Below, piece after piece: positions 1 to 4,845 of a stretch of DNA of 6,975 bases. The stretch comes from Pseudomonadales bacterium. GTDB lineage: Bacteria; Pseudomonadota; Gammaproteobacteria; Pseudomonadales; Pseudohongiellaceae. The DNA lies in the NCBI GenBank assembly GCA_031277435.1, contig JAITMI010000078.1, positions 1 through 6,975 of the forward strand. Reading direction: 5' to 3'. The notes below the pieces were generated by a model. The model searched no databases. It was given only the letters and a program-made list of their open reading frames with translations, and had not been told where the DNA came from. The position numbers and the translations under genes are program-made. Numbering within the stretch: the stretch's first letter is position 1; each line of letters starts with the position of its first letter.

Positions 1-198
1 CTGGCGGAAGTCATCGCGAAAGTTCCCTCCCCCGCACGCGGGGGAGGGCTAGGGTGGGGGCAGGGCGCGAAACCGTCGCACATCGCCCCCATCCCAACCT
101 TCCCCCGCACGCGGAGGAAGGAGCGAAAGAAGAAGCGCAAGAAGCAGCGAAAGTGGATCGGCCCACACATTCAAAAGAACACTTGCAGGAGTACTAAC
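1..198 (+). other. Region upstream of aceF, possibly including the 3' end of another gene
   Basis: No complete gene is visible here. The aceF frame has no stop codon from base 1 to 199. A second frame (codons starting at base 3) is open until TAA at 195-197, and the third stops at TAG 50-52. The first codons in the aceF frame read LAEVIAKV, which could be the tail of an upstream protein. In many proteobacteria aceE precedes aceF, but eight residues cannot identify it. Bases 24-121 are the repeat listed separately. Bases 122-160 are purine-rich, with short repeats such as GCGAAAG (123-129 and 147-153). No convincing promoter is seen, so aceF is probably transcribed from upstream. Confidence 0.3.
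24..121. repeat. REP-like palindromic intergenic repeat
   Basis: Three potential hairpins lie in a row. Bases 25-35 pair perfectly with 38-48 (11 bp around a two-base centre). Bases 52-61 pair with 85-94, with one G-T pair. Bases 98-108 pair with 111-121, with one mismatch. The two outer hairpins share the core CCCCCGCACGCGG and the middle arms are CCC/GGG-rich. Translated, it gives peptides such as SPARGGGLGWG and HPNLPPHAEEG. From general knowledge, near-identical strings recur in many proteobacterial genomes as a dispersed element of this type. The exact ends are my estimate, and no second copy occurs in the window. Confidence 0.7.
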
Positions 199-1803
199 GT
201 GGCAGTGGAAAAAATTCTGGTCCCCGACCTGGGGACCGATGAAGCGGTAGAAGTCATCGAAGTGCTGGTGAAAGTTGGCGACAGCATAGAAGCAAACGCC
301 TCGGTGGCGGTGCTGGAAAGCGACAAGGCCGCCATGGAAGTGCCCGCCAGCAAGGGCGGCGTCATCAAGGAAGTGCTGGTGAAGGTCGGCTCGCAGGTAA
401 AAACCGGTTCTGAACTTTTGATTCTTGAATCCGCCGACGCCGCCGCCGCGCCCGCTAAAGCCGCGGCGTCAGCGGCCAAGGTTGAAGCGCCCAAAGCCGC
501 GCCCGCCCCAGCGGCGCCCAAAGCCGAAGCGCCAGCGTCCTCCGCGCAAAGCGTCAGCGTGCCCGATCTCGGCGGCGCCAAGGACGTTGATGTCATCGAC
601 ATCCTGGTGAAAGTCGGCGACACGGTGAAGAAGGAAGACGGCCTCATCACGCTCGAAACCGACACGGCCGCGATGGAAGTGCCCGCGCCCTTCGCCGGCA
701 AAATCAGCGCGATCAAGGTCAAAGTGGGCGACAAAGTGTCGCAAGGCTCGCTGATCGTGGAGATGGAAGTCACCGGCGCCGCCGCCGCGTCCGCCGCGCC
801 CAAAGCAGCGGCGCCGCAAGCCGAAGCCGCTCCCGCGCCAGCCGCCGCTCAGGCCGCCGCGCCGCTTAGCGCCGAACCCGTGGTCCAGAGCGGCGAAGTC
901 TACGCCGGCCCCGCCGTGCGCAAACTGGCGCGCGAACTCGGCGTTGATCTGAGCAAAGTCAAAGGCAGCGGTTTGAAAGGCCGCCTCGTCAAAGAAGATC
1001 TACACGCTTTCGTCAAGGCGGTGATGCAAGGTTCCTCCGCCGCTTCCGGCGCGAGCGTGGGCGGCAGCGGCATTCCGCCAATCGCCGATCTCGACTTCAG
1101 CAAGTTCGGCCCCATCGAAGAAGTGGAAATGACCAAGCTGCATCGCCTCACCGCGCAGAACATGGCGCGCAACTGGCTCAACGTGCCGCATGTCACGCAA
1201 TTCGATGAAGCCGACATCACCGATCTCGAAGCCTTCCGCAACGCGCAAAAAGCCCTGGCCGACAAAAAAGGCATCAAGCTCACGCCGCTGCCTTTCATCG
1301 TCAAGGCTTGCGCGCAGGCGCTCAAGGCGTATCCGCAGTTCAACGTGTCGCTGCATTCTTCCGGTTCTAAACTGATCCAGAAAAAATACGTGCACATCGG
1401 TGTGGCGGTGGCCACTCCGGCTGGACTGATGGTTCCAGTAGTGCGCGACGCCGACAAAAAATCCATCTGGCAGATCGCCAGCGAAGTCGCCGCGCTCGGC
1501 GCCAAGGCCAAGGACCGCAAGCTCACCAAGGAAGACATGGAAGGCGCTTGCTTCACCATTTCCAGCCTCGGCAACATCGGCGGCACCGGCTTCACGCCCA
1601 TCGTCAACGCGCCGGAAGTGGCGATTCTCGGCGTGTCGCGCGCCGCGATCAAACCGGTATGGAACGGCAAGGAGTTCGCTCCGCGCAACCTGCTGCCGTA
1701 TTCGCTGTCCTACGATCACCGCGCGGTGAACGGGGCCGATGCTGGCGCATTTTGTACCTACCTCGGGCAGCTTTTGTCCGACATCCGCTTGATGGTGCTC
1801 TGA
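199..1803 (+). CDS. aceF: Pyruvate dehydrogenase complex E2, dihydrolipoyllysine-residue acetyltransferase
   Basis: This is the core of the cytoplasmic pyruvate dehydrogenase complex. It transfers the acetyl group from E1 via lipoyl-lysine to CoA. Domains in 534 residues: lipoyl domain 1 (about 2-78) with motif ESDKAAMEVP and acceptor Lys43; an Ala/Pro linker (79-117); lipoyl domain 2 (about 118-192); a second Ala/Pro linker (193-226); a peripheral-subunit-binding domain (about 234-271); and the catalytic domain (about 305-534) with ISSLG near Ser455 and DHRAVNGAD carrying His507 and Asn511. Asn at the latter site is known in other bacterial E2p enzymes, such as that of Azotobacter vinelandii. 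Odd point: lipoyl domain 2 reads ETDTAAMEVP, so Thr156 (ACG, 664-666) replaces the lipoylated Lys. The start is GTG at 199, chosen because AGGAG (187-191) lies 7 bases upstream and the lipoyl fold begins at once. The frame stays open upstream to base 1. No lpd gene follows; yajQ starts one base after the stop. Confidence 0.97.
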   Translation: MAVEKILVPDLGTDEAVEVIEVLVKVGDSIEANASVAVLESDKAAMEVPASKGGVIKEVLVKVGSQVKTGSELLILESADAAAAPAKAAASAAKVEAPKAAPAPAAPKAEAPASSAQSVSVPDLGGAKDVDVIDILVKVGDTVKKEDGLITLETDTAAMEVPAPFAGKISAIKVKVGDKVSQGSLIVEMEVTGAAAASAAPKAAAPQAEAAPAPAAAQAAAPLSAEPVVQSGEVYAGPAVRKLARELGVDLSKVKGSGLKGRLVKEDLHAFVKAVMQGSSAASGASVGGSGIPPIADLDFSKFGPIEEVEMTKLHRLTAQNMARNWLNVPHVTQFDEADITDLEAFRNAQKALADKKGIKLTPLPFIVKACAQALKAYPQFNVSLHSSGSKLIQKKYVHIGVAVATPAGLMVPVVRDADKKSIWQIASEVAALGAKAKDRKLTKEDMEGACFTISSLGNIGGTGFTPIVNAPEVAILGVSRAAIKPVWNGKEFAPRNLLPYSLSYDHRAVNGADAGAFCTYLGQLLSDIRLMVL

Positions 1804-1804
1804 C

Positions 1805-2287
1805 ATGCCGTCCTTTGATGTCATCTCGGAAGTGGATCAGCACGAGCTGGCCAACGCGGTCGATCAGGCCAACCGCGAAATCGGCAACCGTTTCGATTTC
1901 AAGGGCGTTGATGCCAGCTTCGAGCTCAAGGACAGCCTGATCACGCTCAGCGCCCAAGTGGAATTCCAGTTGCAGCAAATGCTGGACATCCTCAAGGCCC
2001 GCCTGGTGAAGCGCCAGATCGACATCACCTGTCTCAAAGTGGACGAGCCCGAAATCGCCGGCCAGCGCGCCACGCAAAAAGTCACGGTGATTCAGGGCAT
2101 CGACGCCGAGCCAGCGCGGAAGATCGTCAAGCACGTCAAGGATCTGAAGATGAAAGTGCAGATCGCCATCCAAGGCGAAAAACTGCGCGTCACCGGCGCC
2201 AAGCGCGATGATCTGCAGAAGGTCATCGCGGTATTGCGCGCCGGGGATTTTGGACTGCCTTTGCAGTACGACAATTTTCGCGATTGA
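1805..2287 (+). CDS. yajQ: YajQ family nucleotide-binding protein
   Basis: This is a complete 160-residue YajQ protein, the usual length. It opens with the characteristic MPSFDVISEVDQHE, has RFDFKGVDASFEL at about 29-41, FQLQQMLDILKARLVKR at 54-70, IQGEKLRVTGAKRDDLQ at 122-138 and ends in the typical DNFRD. Family members are small cytoplasmic proteins made of two ferredoxin-like domains. They have been reported to bind nucleotides or RNA, and a Xanthomonas member binds cyclic di-GMP and acts with a LysR-type regulator; the role here is not shown by the sequence. The ATG lies one base after the aceF stop and has no strong Shine-Dalgarno of its own, so translation is probably coupled to aceF. 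A possible terminator follows at 2295-2319. Confidence 0.95.
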   Translation: MPSFDVISEVDQHELANAVDQANREIGNRFDFKGVDASFELKDSLITLSAQVEFQLQQMLDILKARLVKRQIDITCLKVDEPEIAGQRATQKVTVIQGIDAEPARKIVKHVKDLKMKVQIAIQGEKLRVTGAKRDDLQKVIAVLRAGDFGLPLQYDNFRD

Positions 2288-2294
2288 GCGTAGT

Positions 2295-2319
2295 GCGGCT
2301 TGCTGGTGCGCCGCTTTTT
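2295..2319 (+). terminator. Possible intrinsic terminator after yajQ
   Basis: GCGGC (2295-2299) pairs with GCCGC (2310-2314) across a 10-base loop, and five T follow at once (2315-2319). The stem is short, so termination may be partial. Its place 7 bases after the yajQ stop fits the end of the aceF-yajQ unit. Confidence 0.45.
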
Positions 2320-2394
2320 GGGCGGGATGTTCTGGTAAGCGTTATTTTGGCCGTCTCCCAACTTGCGCTTGGTCAACTCTGGCGGCGTTGGTAT

Positions 2395-2403
2395 TGTTAT
2401 AGT
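2395..2403 (+). promoter_or_regulatory. Possible extended -10 promoter for the cytochrome gene
   Basis: TGTTATAGT matches the extended -10 pattern (TG, one base, then a TATAAT-like hexamer with five of six bases). No good -35 box lies at the right distance, which is tolerated in extended -10 promoters. Transcription would begin near 2410, about 27 bases before the chosen ATG. The preceding possible terminator makes a separate promoter likely. An alternative pairing is TTGGTC (2369-2374) with TATTGT (2392-2397), 17 bases apart. Confidence 0.35.
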
Positions 2404-2436
2404 TACCGTTTTTGTCTGATGCCGAGGCTGCTCCCC

Positions 2437-3144
2437 ATGCGCAACTTTCTTTTTTCTTCCGTAAGCGCCCGTGCTGGCGCCAAAGCAGCGCTATTGGCCG
2501 CGAGCCTTGCGCTGACTGCCTGTGGCGGTGACTCGGCGCCGGTGGTGACGCAAGCGCAACTCGATGAATTACGCGTCCGCGCCGATGCCTTCGCCGGGCG
2601 TGACGCCGCCACGCTGACGGCGGATGCCGCCGCCATGAGCCTGGGGCATGAGTTGTTCGCGGTGCAATGCGCCTCTTGTCATGGCGGCGATGGCATCGAC
2701 CTCAAGCGCGACGTGACGGATTTGACCGCGGGCGTGTTCGACTATGGCGATTCAGTGGACGCGATCCGTACCACCATCACCCAAGGCCGCCTCAGCGTGA
2801 TGCCCAATCATGGCGGCGCGATGGGCGAGCGGGATCTGGGTTCCTTGGTGGCGCTGGTGCAGTCGATGGTCAGCGGGGAGGAAATGGACCTGTTCAAGGA
2901 CTCCGCCGAGAAGCTGTATACCGATCGCTGCATCGAATGTCATGGCCGTGAGGGTAAAGGCGATACCTTGCGCGGCATCCCGGATTTGACCGACAACTAC
3001 TTCCAGCACGGCGATTCGATGATGAATATCCGCCTGGTCATCACCCGCGGCGTCGAATCGCAGTGCCCCGCGCAAAGCGGCATTCTCAGCGCGGCGGAAA
3101 TCGAAGTGCTGACGGGGTATGTGTTGAAATTGCGGGGAGCTTGA
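2437..3144 (+). CDS. Diheme c-type cytochrome with lipoprotein signal, CcoP-like tandem domains
   Basis: This is an exported electron-transfer protein of 235 residues. It starts with a lipoprotein signal: basic start, hydrophobic stretch (about 17-26), then lipobox L26-T-A-C29, so Cys29 should be lipidated and the protein anchored to a membrane on the periplasmic side. Two cytochrome c domains follow. Domain 1 has CASCH (78-82) and the likely distal ligand Met122 in VMPNHG. Domain 2 has CIECH (165-169), but the aligned position is Cys210 in SQCPAQ. Both share DLT followed by GDS and IR..IT.G, so they look like an internal duplication of the CcoP type of domain found in cbb3 oxidases; there is no CcoP membrane helix or oxidase gene nearby. 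Start: ATG 2437 has GAGG (2424-2427) at good distance. ATG 2419 and an upstream TTG at 2284 are possible but place extra residues before the signal. Partner enzymes are unknown. Confidence 0.88.
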   Translation: MRNFLFSSVSARAGAKAALLAASLALTACGGDSAPVVTQAQLDELRVRADAFAGRDAATLTADAAAMSLGHELFAVQCASCHGGDGIDLKRDVTDLTAGVFDYGDSVDAIRTTITQGRLSVMPNHGGAMGERDLGSLVALVQSMVSGEEMDLFKDSAEKLYTDRCIECHGREGKGDTLRGIPDLTDNYFQHGDSMMNIRLVITRGVESQCPAQSGILSAAEIEVLTGYVLKLRGA

Positions 3145-3173
3145 AGTGCTGATAATGCTTGGGTATATACTCA
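3141..3173 (+). promoter_or_regulatory. Promoter and likely autoregulatory operator of the toxin-antitoxin operon
   Basis: TTGAAG (3141-3146) and TATATA (3164-3169) are spaced 17 bases apart, as in a sigma-70 promoter. The -10 region lies within a perfect 8-bp palindrome GTATATAC (3163-3170), extendable to 14 bases (3160-3173) with one G-T mismatch pair. A palindrome over the -10 box is the expected place for a ribbon-helix-helix antitoxin to bind and repress its own operon. The -35 box overlaps the cytochrome stop codon. Confidence 0.55.
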
Positions 3174-3201
3174 GTACAGCACCCAAGAAAGGAGACCGGC
3201 C

Positions 3202-3495
3202 ATGCCGGCAAAAGCCGTTTTCACGATGAAGCTCGAACCGGAGCTGCGCGATACTTTCATGGCCGAAGTTGCCGCTGATGATCGGCCAGCGGCTCAGGTT
3301 GTGCGTGAGTTGATGCGGGAGTACATCAGCCGCCGGCAAGAGGCGCGGCAATACGATGATTATTTGCGTCGCAAAGTCGATTTCGCGCGCCAGCAGCGTG
3401 ACGCTGGTCAGCATTTTTCCAATGAAGAAGTAGAAGCCGAGGCCGCCATGCGTCGTGCTGAACTGTTGCGCCGGGCGGATGAGGCTGGTCAGTGA
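3202..3495 (+). CDS. Type II antitoxin, ribbon-helix-helix family
   Basis: This 97-residue protein is the likely antidote and transcriptional repressor of the toxin that follows. Residues about 4-12 (KAVFTMKLE) fit the DNA-binding beta strand. Helices at about 13-24 and 27-44 complete a ribbon-helix-helix (CopG/ParD-like) fold. The C-terminal half (45-97) is highly charged, as expected for the part that wraps the toxin. A strong Shine-Dalgarno, AAAGGAGA (3188-3195), precedes the ATG by 6 bases. The stop overlaps the toxin start (GTGA, 3492-3495). A palindrome in the promoter fits self-repression. Function is inferred from fold, size and partner; the exact antitoxin subfamily is not certain. 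Confidence 0.85.
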   Translation: MPAKAVFTMKLEPELRDTFMAEVAADDRPAAQVVRELMREYISRRQEARQYDDYLRRKVDFARQQRDAGQHFSNEEVEAEAAMRRAELLRRADEAGQ

Positions 3496-3791
3496 AGGTC
3501 CGCTGGACTGCGGCGGCAAAACAGGATCGCGCTGACATTGCCGGGTATATCGCCATTGATAATCCCTGGGCGGCGCTCAAAATGGACGAGATTTTCAGTG
3601 AGGCCGCCGCCAAACTTGAGGATTTCCCTAAACTCGGACGCATCGGAAAAGTCCCCGGTACACGCGAATTGTTCCCTCACCCAAGTTATCGCTTGGTCTA
3701 CGAAGTGGACGAGGCGATGGACACGGTATGGGTGATGGCGCTGGTGCATACCGCCCGCCAGTGGCCGCCGGTGGATGAAGCCGCAGGGTAG
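3492..3791 (+). CDS. Type II toxin, ParE/RelE superfamily
   Basis: This 99-residue protein has the full ParE/RelE pattern. An N-terminal strand and helix carry VRWTAAAKQDRADIAGYI (3-20). A second helix (about 25-43) leads to DFPKLGRIGKVPGTREL (44-60). The core ends in SYRLVYEVD (65-73) and the typical VMALVHTARQWPP (81-93). ParE toxins poison DNA gyrase, while RelE toxins cut mRNA on the ribosome. The sequence looks more ParE-like (GTREL, HTARQWP), but the target cannot be proved from sequence. The start is GTG 3492, overlapping the antitoxin stop, with GAGG (3481-3484) 7 bases upstream; the four-base overlap implies coupled translation. It is intact with no frameshift. It converges on the alkyltransferase-like gene, with 12 bases between the stops. 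Confidence 0.88.
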   Translation: MKVRWTAAAKQDRADIAGYIAIDNPWAALKMDEIFSEAAAKLEDFPKLGRIGKVPGTRELFPHPSYRLVYEVDEAMDTVWVMALVHTARQWPPVDEAAG

Positions 3792-3807
3792 GGAGCCATG
3801 CCCCTAC
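3788..3807. terminator. Short inverted repeat joining two convergent stop codons
   Basis: GTAGGG (3788-3793) pairs with CCCTAC (3802-3807) across an 8-base loop. The left arm contains the toxin stop TAG and the right arm contains the complement of the alkyltransferase-like stop TAG. No T-run follows on either strand, so it is at best a weak bidirectional transcription end. Confidence 0.3.
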
Positions 3808-4205
3808 AACTCCCACTGATACTCCCGCAGCGCCACCTTCATTCCACGCATTGGTACACCTTCGTTCTCCAATAAGGCTTTTTGGCGTTTCCAGGGAGCC
3901 CCGCCGGGGGCGAAGGCCAACTCGCCAGTGCCGCGTAGTACGCGGAACCAGGGCAGGGCGCTGTCTTTGGGCAGGTTCTTGAGGGTGCTGCCGACGTAGC
4001 GGGCGTGGCGGGGGACCCCGGCCAGGCGCGCGATCTGGCCGTAAGTGGCGACTCGCCCTGGCGGGATGGCGGCTATCCATTGCCAGATTTGCTGGCGCAG
4101 GTCGAGGCCGCCATTGAGGCGCGCCGGGGCTTGCGCCCTTGATCCCTTGCGATCCGCCCTTATCTGGGCTGTTTGGCTCTTACTGGAATTACTGGAACGT
4201 TTCAT
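3804..4205 (-). CDS. atl: Alkyltransferase-like protein (ATL/YbaZ type, MGMT family)
   Basis: This is a DNA repair protein related to the C-terminal DNA-binding domain of O6-alkylguanine-DNA alkyltransferase. With the start used here it has 133 residues. Family marks are PGRVATYGQIARLAG (49-63) with Tyr55, the arginine-finger region ARYVGSTL (68-75) with Arg69, then LPWFRVL (84-90). In true alkyltransferases the last motif is PCHR; here Trp86 replaces the catalytic Cys. That is the mark of ATL proteins, which bind alkylated guanine and hand it to nucleotide excision repair rather than removing the alkyl group. The family fold begins only near residue 34. Residues 1-33 are a Ser/Lys/Arg-rich extension not expected in the family, yet no ATG, GTG or TTG lies in frame closer to the domain. 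ATG codons further upstream (4259, 4262, 4280) are inside fxsA. No good Shine-Dalgarno is seen, so the start is uncertain. Confidence 0.85.
   Translation of the reverse strand: MKRSSNSSKSQTAQIRADRKGSRAQAPARLNGGLDLRQQIWQWIAAIPPGRVATYGQIARLAGVPRHARYVGSTLKNLPKDSALPWFRVLRGTGELAFAPGGAPWKRQKALLENEGVPMRGMKVALREYQWEL
4180..4197. repeat. Perfect tandem 9-bp repeat at the atl/fxsA junction
   Basis: TTACTGGAA occurs twice without a gap (4180-4188 and 4189-4197). It ends six bases before the fxsA ATG. On the other strand it encodes the repeated Ser-rich part (SSNSSK) of the ATL extension. It may supply the weak GGAA ribosome binding sequence of fxsA, bind a regulator, or be a chance duplication. Confidence 0.7.
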
Positions 4206-4707
4206 GCGCGGATTATTTCTGCTTTTGCTGCTCGCGCCTATCGCGGAGTTGTGGTTCATCATCGTGGTGGGCAGCGCCATTGGCGCGCTGGCGGCTATTG
4301 CGCTGCTGTTTGTGGCGGGCGTCGCGGGCCTGGCGCTTTGGCGCGGGCAGAGTTTGGCGACCTTGACGCGGGTGCAGAGCCGGCTCGATCAGGGCCAGGA
4401 GGCTCCGCAAGAGTTGGCGGAAGGTTTCCTCTTGACACTCGGCGGCGCTTTGCTGCTGTTTCCGGGTTTTCTCAGCGATATTCTCGCTCTGCTCTTGATT
4501 ACCCCGCCGCTGCGGCAACTGTGGGCGCGCTGGCTGCTGCGCAAGGGCGGGGCCTGGCAGGTGAATGGCGGCAATTTCCGCTTTACCAGCTTTACCTTCC
4601 GCGGCGGCCCCACGCGCCGGGGGGATTTTTTTGAGGGCGAATTCACCCGCGAAGGCGAGCCGCCAGGGCATCTGCCGCCGCATCGGCCCCCGCATGACGA
4701 TATCTGA
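4204..4707 (+). CDS. fxsA: FxsA family membrane protein
   Basis: This is a small inner-membrane protein of 167 residues. Hydrophobic segments lie at about 2-21, 24-46 and 74-100. Family features include the N-terminal PIAELW (12-17) with Glu15, and LFPGFLSD (85-92) followed by the third segment. The tail after about 113 is polar and rich in Gly, Pro, His and Arg, and should lie in the cytoplasm. In E. coli, overproduced FxsA overcomes exclusion of phage T7 by the F plasmid through PifA; its normal role is unknown. In E. coli it also lies close to groESL, so this neighbourhood is known. The ATG at 4204 was chosen because the membrane helix starts at once. An upstream ATG at 4045 would add 53 residues read from the antisense of atl. 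The start codon shares CATG with the divergent atl start. Confidence 0.93.
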   Translation: MRGLFLLLLLAPIAELWFIIVVGSAIGALAAIALLFVAGVAGLALWRGQSLATLTRVQSRLDQGQEAPQELAEGFLLTLGGALLLFPGFLSDILALLLITPPLRQLWARWLLRKGGAWQVNGGNFRFTSFTFRGGPTRRGDFFEGEFTREGEPPGHLPPHRPPHDDI

Positions 4708-4727
4708 CAAATTTTTTACTCGCCCCA

Positions 4728-4754
4728 TTGAAATCAGCAACCCTATCCCCATTA
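4728..4754 (+). promoter_or_regulatory. Sigma-32 (RpoH) type heat-shock promoter of groESL
   Basis: TTGAAA (4728-4733) and CCCCATTA (4747-4754) are 13 bases apart. This closely fits the known RpoH pattern (CTTGAAA, 11-16 bases, CCCCATNT). Transcription should begin near 4761, giving a leader of about 120 bases before groES. No CIRCE inverted repeat for HrcA is seen, so heat-shock control here probably rests on RpoH. Confidence 0.8.
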
Positions 4755-4767
4755 CTGGCCCACCAAA

Positions 4768-4795
4768 CCGGGGGAGCGTTCGTCCGCTCCCTTGG
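4768..4795 (+). promoter_or_regulatory. Stem-loop near the predicted 5' end of the groESL mRNA
   Basis: GGGAGCG (4772-4778) pairs perfectly with CGCTCCC (4785-4791) around TTCGTC. Two G-U pairs and two C-G pairs extend the stem to 11 bp (4768-4795). It lies only a few bases from the predicted transcript start and is not followed by a T-run. It may stabilise the mRNA rather than terminate it; that role is inference. Confidence 0.55.
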
Positions 4796-4810
4796 AGGCA
4801 ACATTGAGCC

Positions 4811-4845
4811 GGGGTTTCCGGCTTCGCGCGGGGTTCCGGCTTCGC
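4811..4845 (+). repeat. Tandem direct repeat in the groES leader
   Basis: GGGGTTTCCGGCTTCGC (4811-4827) is followed two bases later by GGGGTTCCGGCTTCGC (4830-4845), identical but for one missing T. It lies between the leader hairpin and the groES ribosome binding site. No function is known to me. Confidence 0.75.

Noticed and set aside
664..666. Loss of function of AceF as a whole
   Set aside because: Lys43 in the first lipoyl domain and the catalytic residues are intact, so the enzyme should still work. Only the second domain is affected.
900..1824. Two long open frames on the - strand opposite aceF
   Set aside because: Both are antisense shadows of the catalytic half of aceF, with no recognisable domain or ribosome binding site.
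2284..2436. Upstream TTG start that would add 51 residues to the cytochrome
   Set aside because: It would place a second hydrophobic stretch before a good lipoprotein signal and read through a possible terminator and promoter. ATG 2437 has a better ribosome binding site.
4045..4203. Upstream ATG for fxsA
   Set aside because: The extra 53 residues are antisense to atl and do not resemble the FxsA N-terminus, which starts with its membrane helix at 4204.
4206..4280. Upstream ATG codons (4259, 4262, 4280) for the ATL gene
   Set aside because: They lie inside the FxsA first membrane helix, have no ribosome binding site, and lengthen an already unusual tail. They are not fully excluded.
4708..4720. 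T-run after fxsA as a terminator
   Set aside because: Six T (4712-4717) are present, but no convincing GC-rich stem precedes them.
4213..4752. Open frame of 179 codons on the - strand opposite fxsA
   Set aside because: It is antisense to fxsA with low-complexity Gln/Arg content and has no recognisable domain. It also covers the groE promoter.
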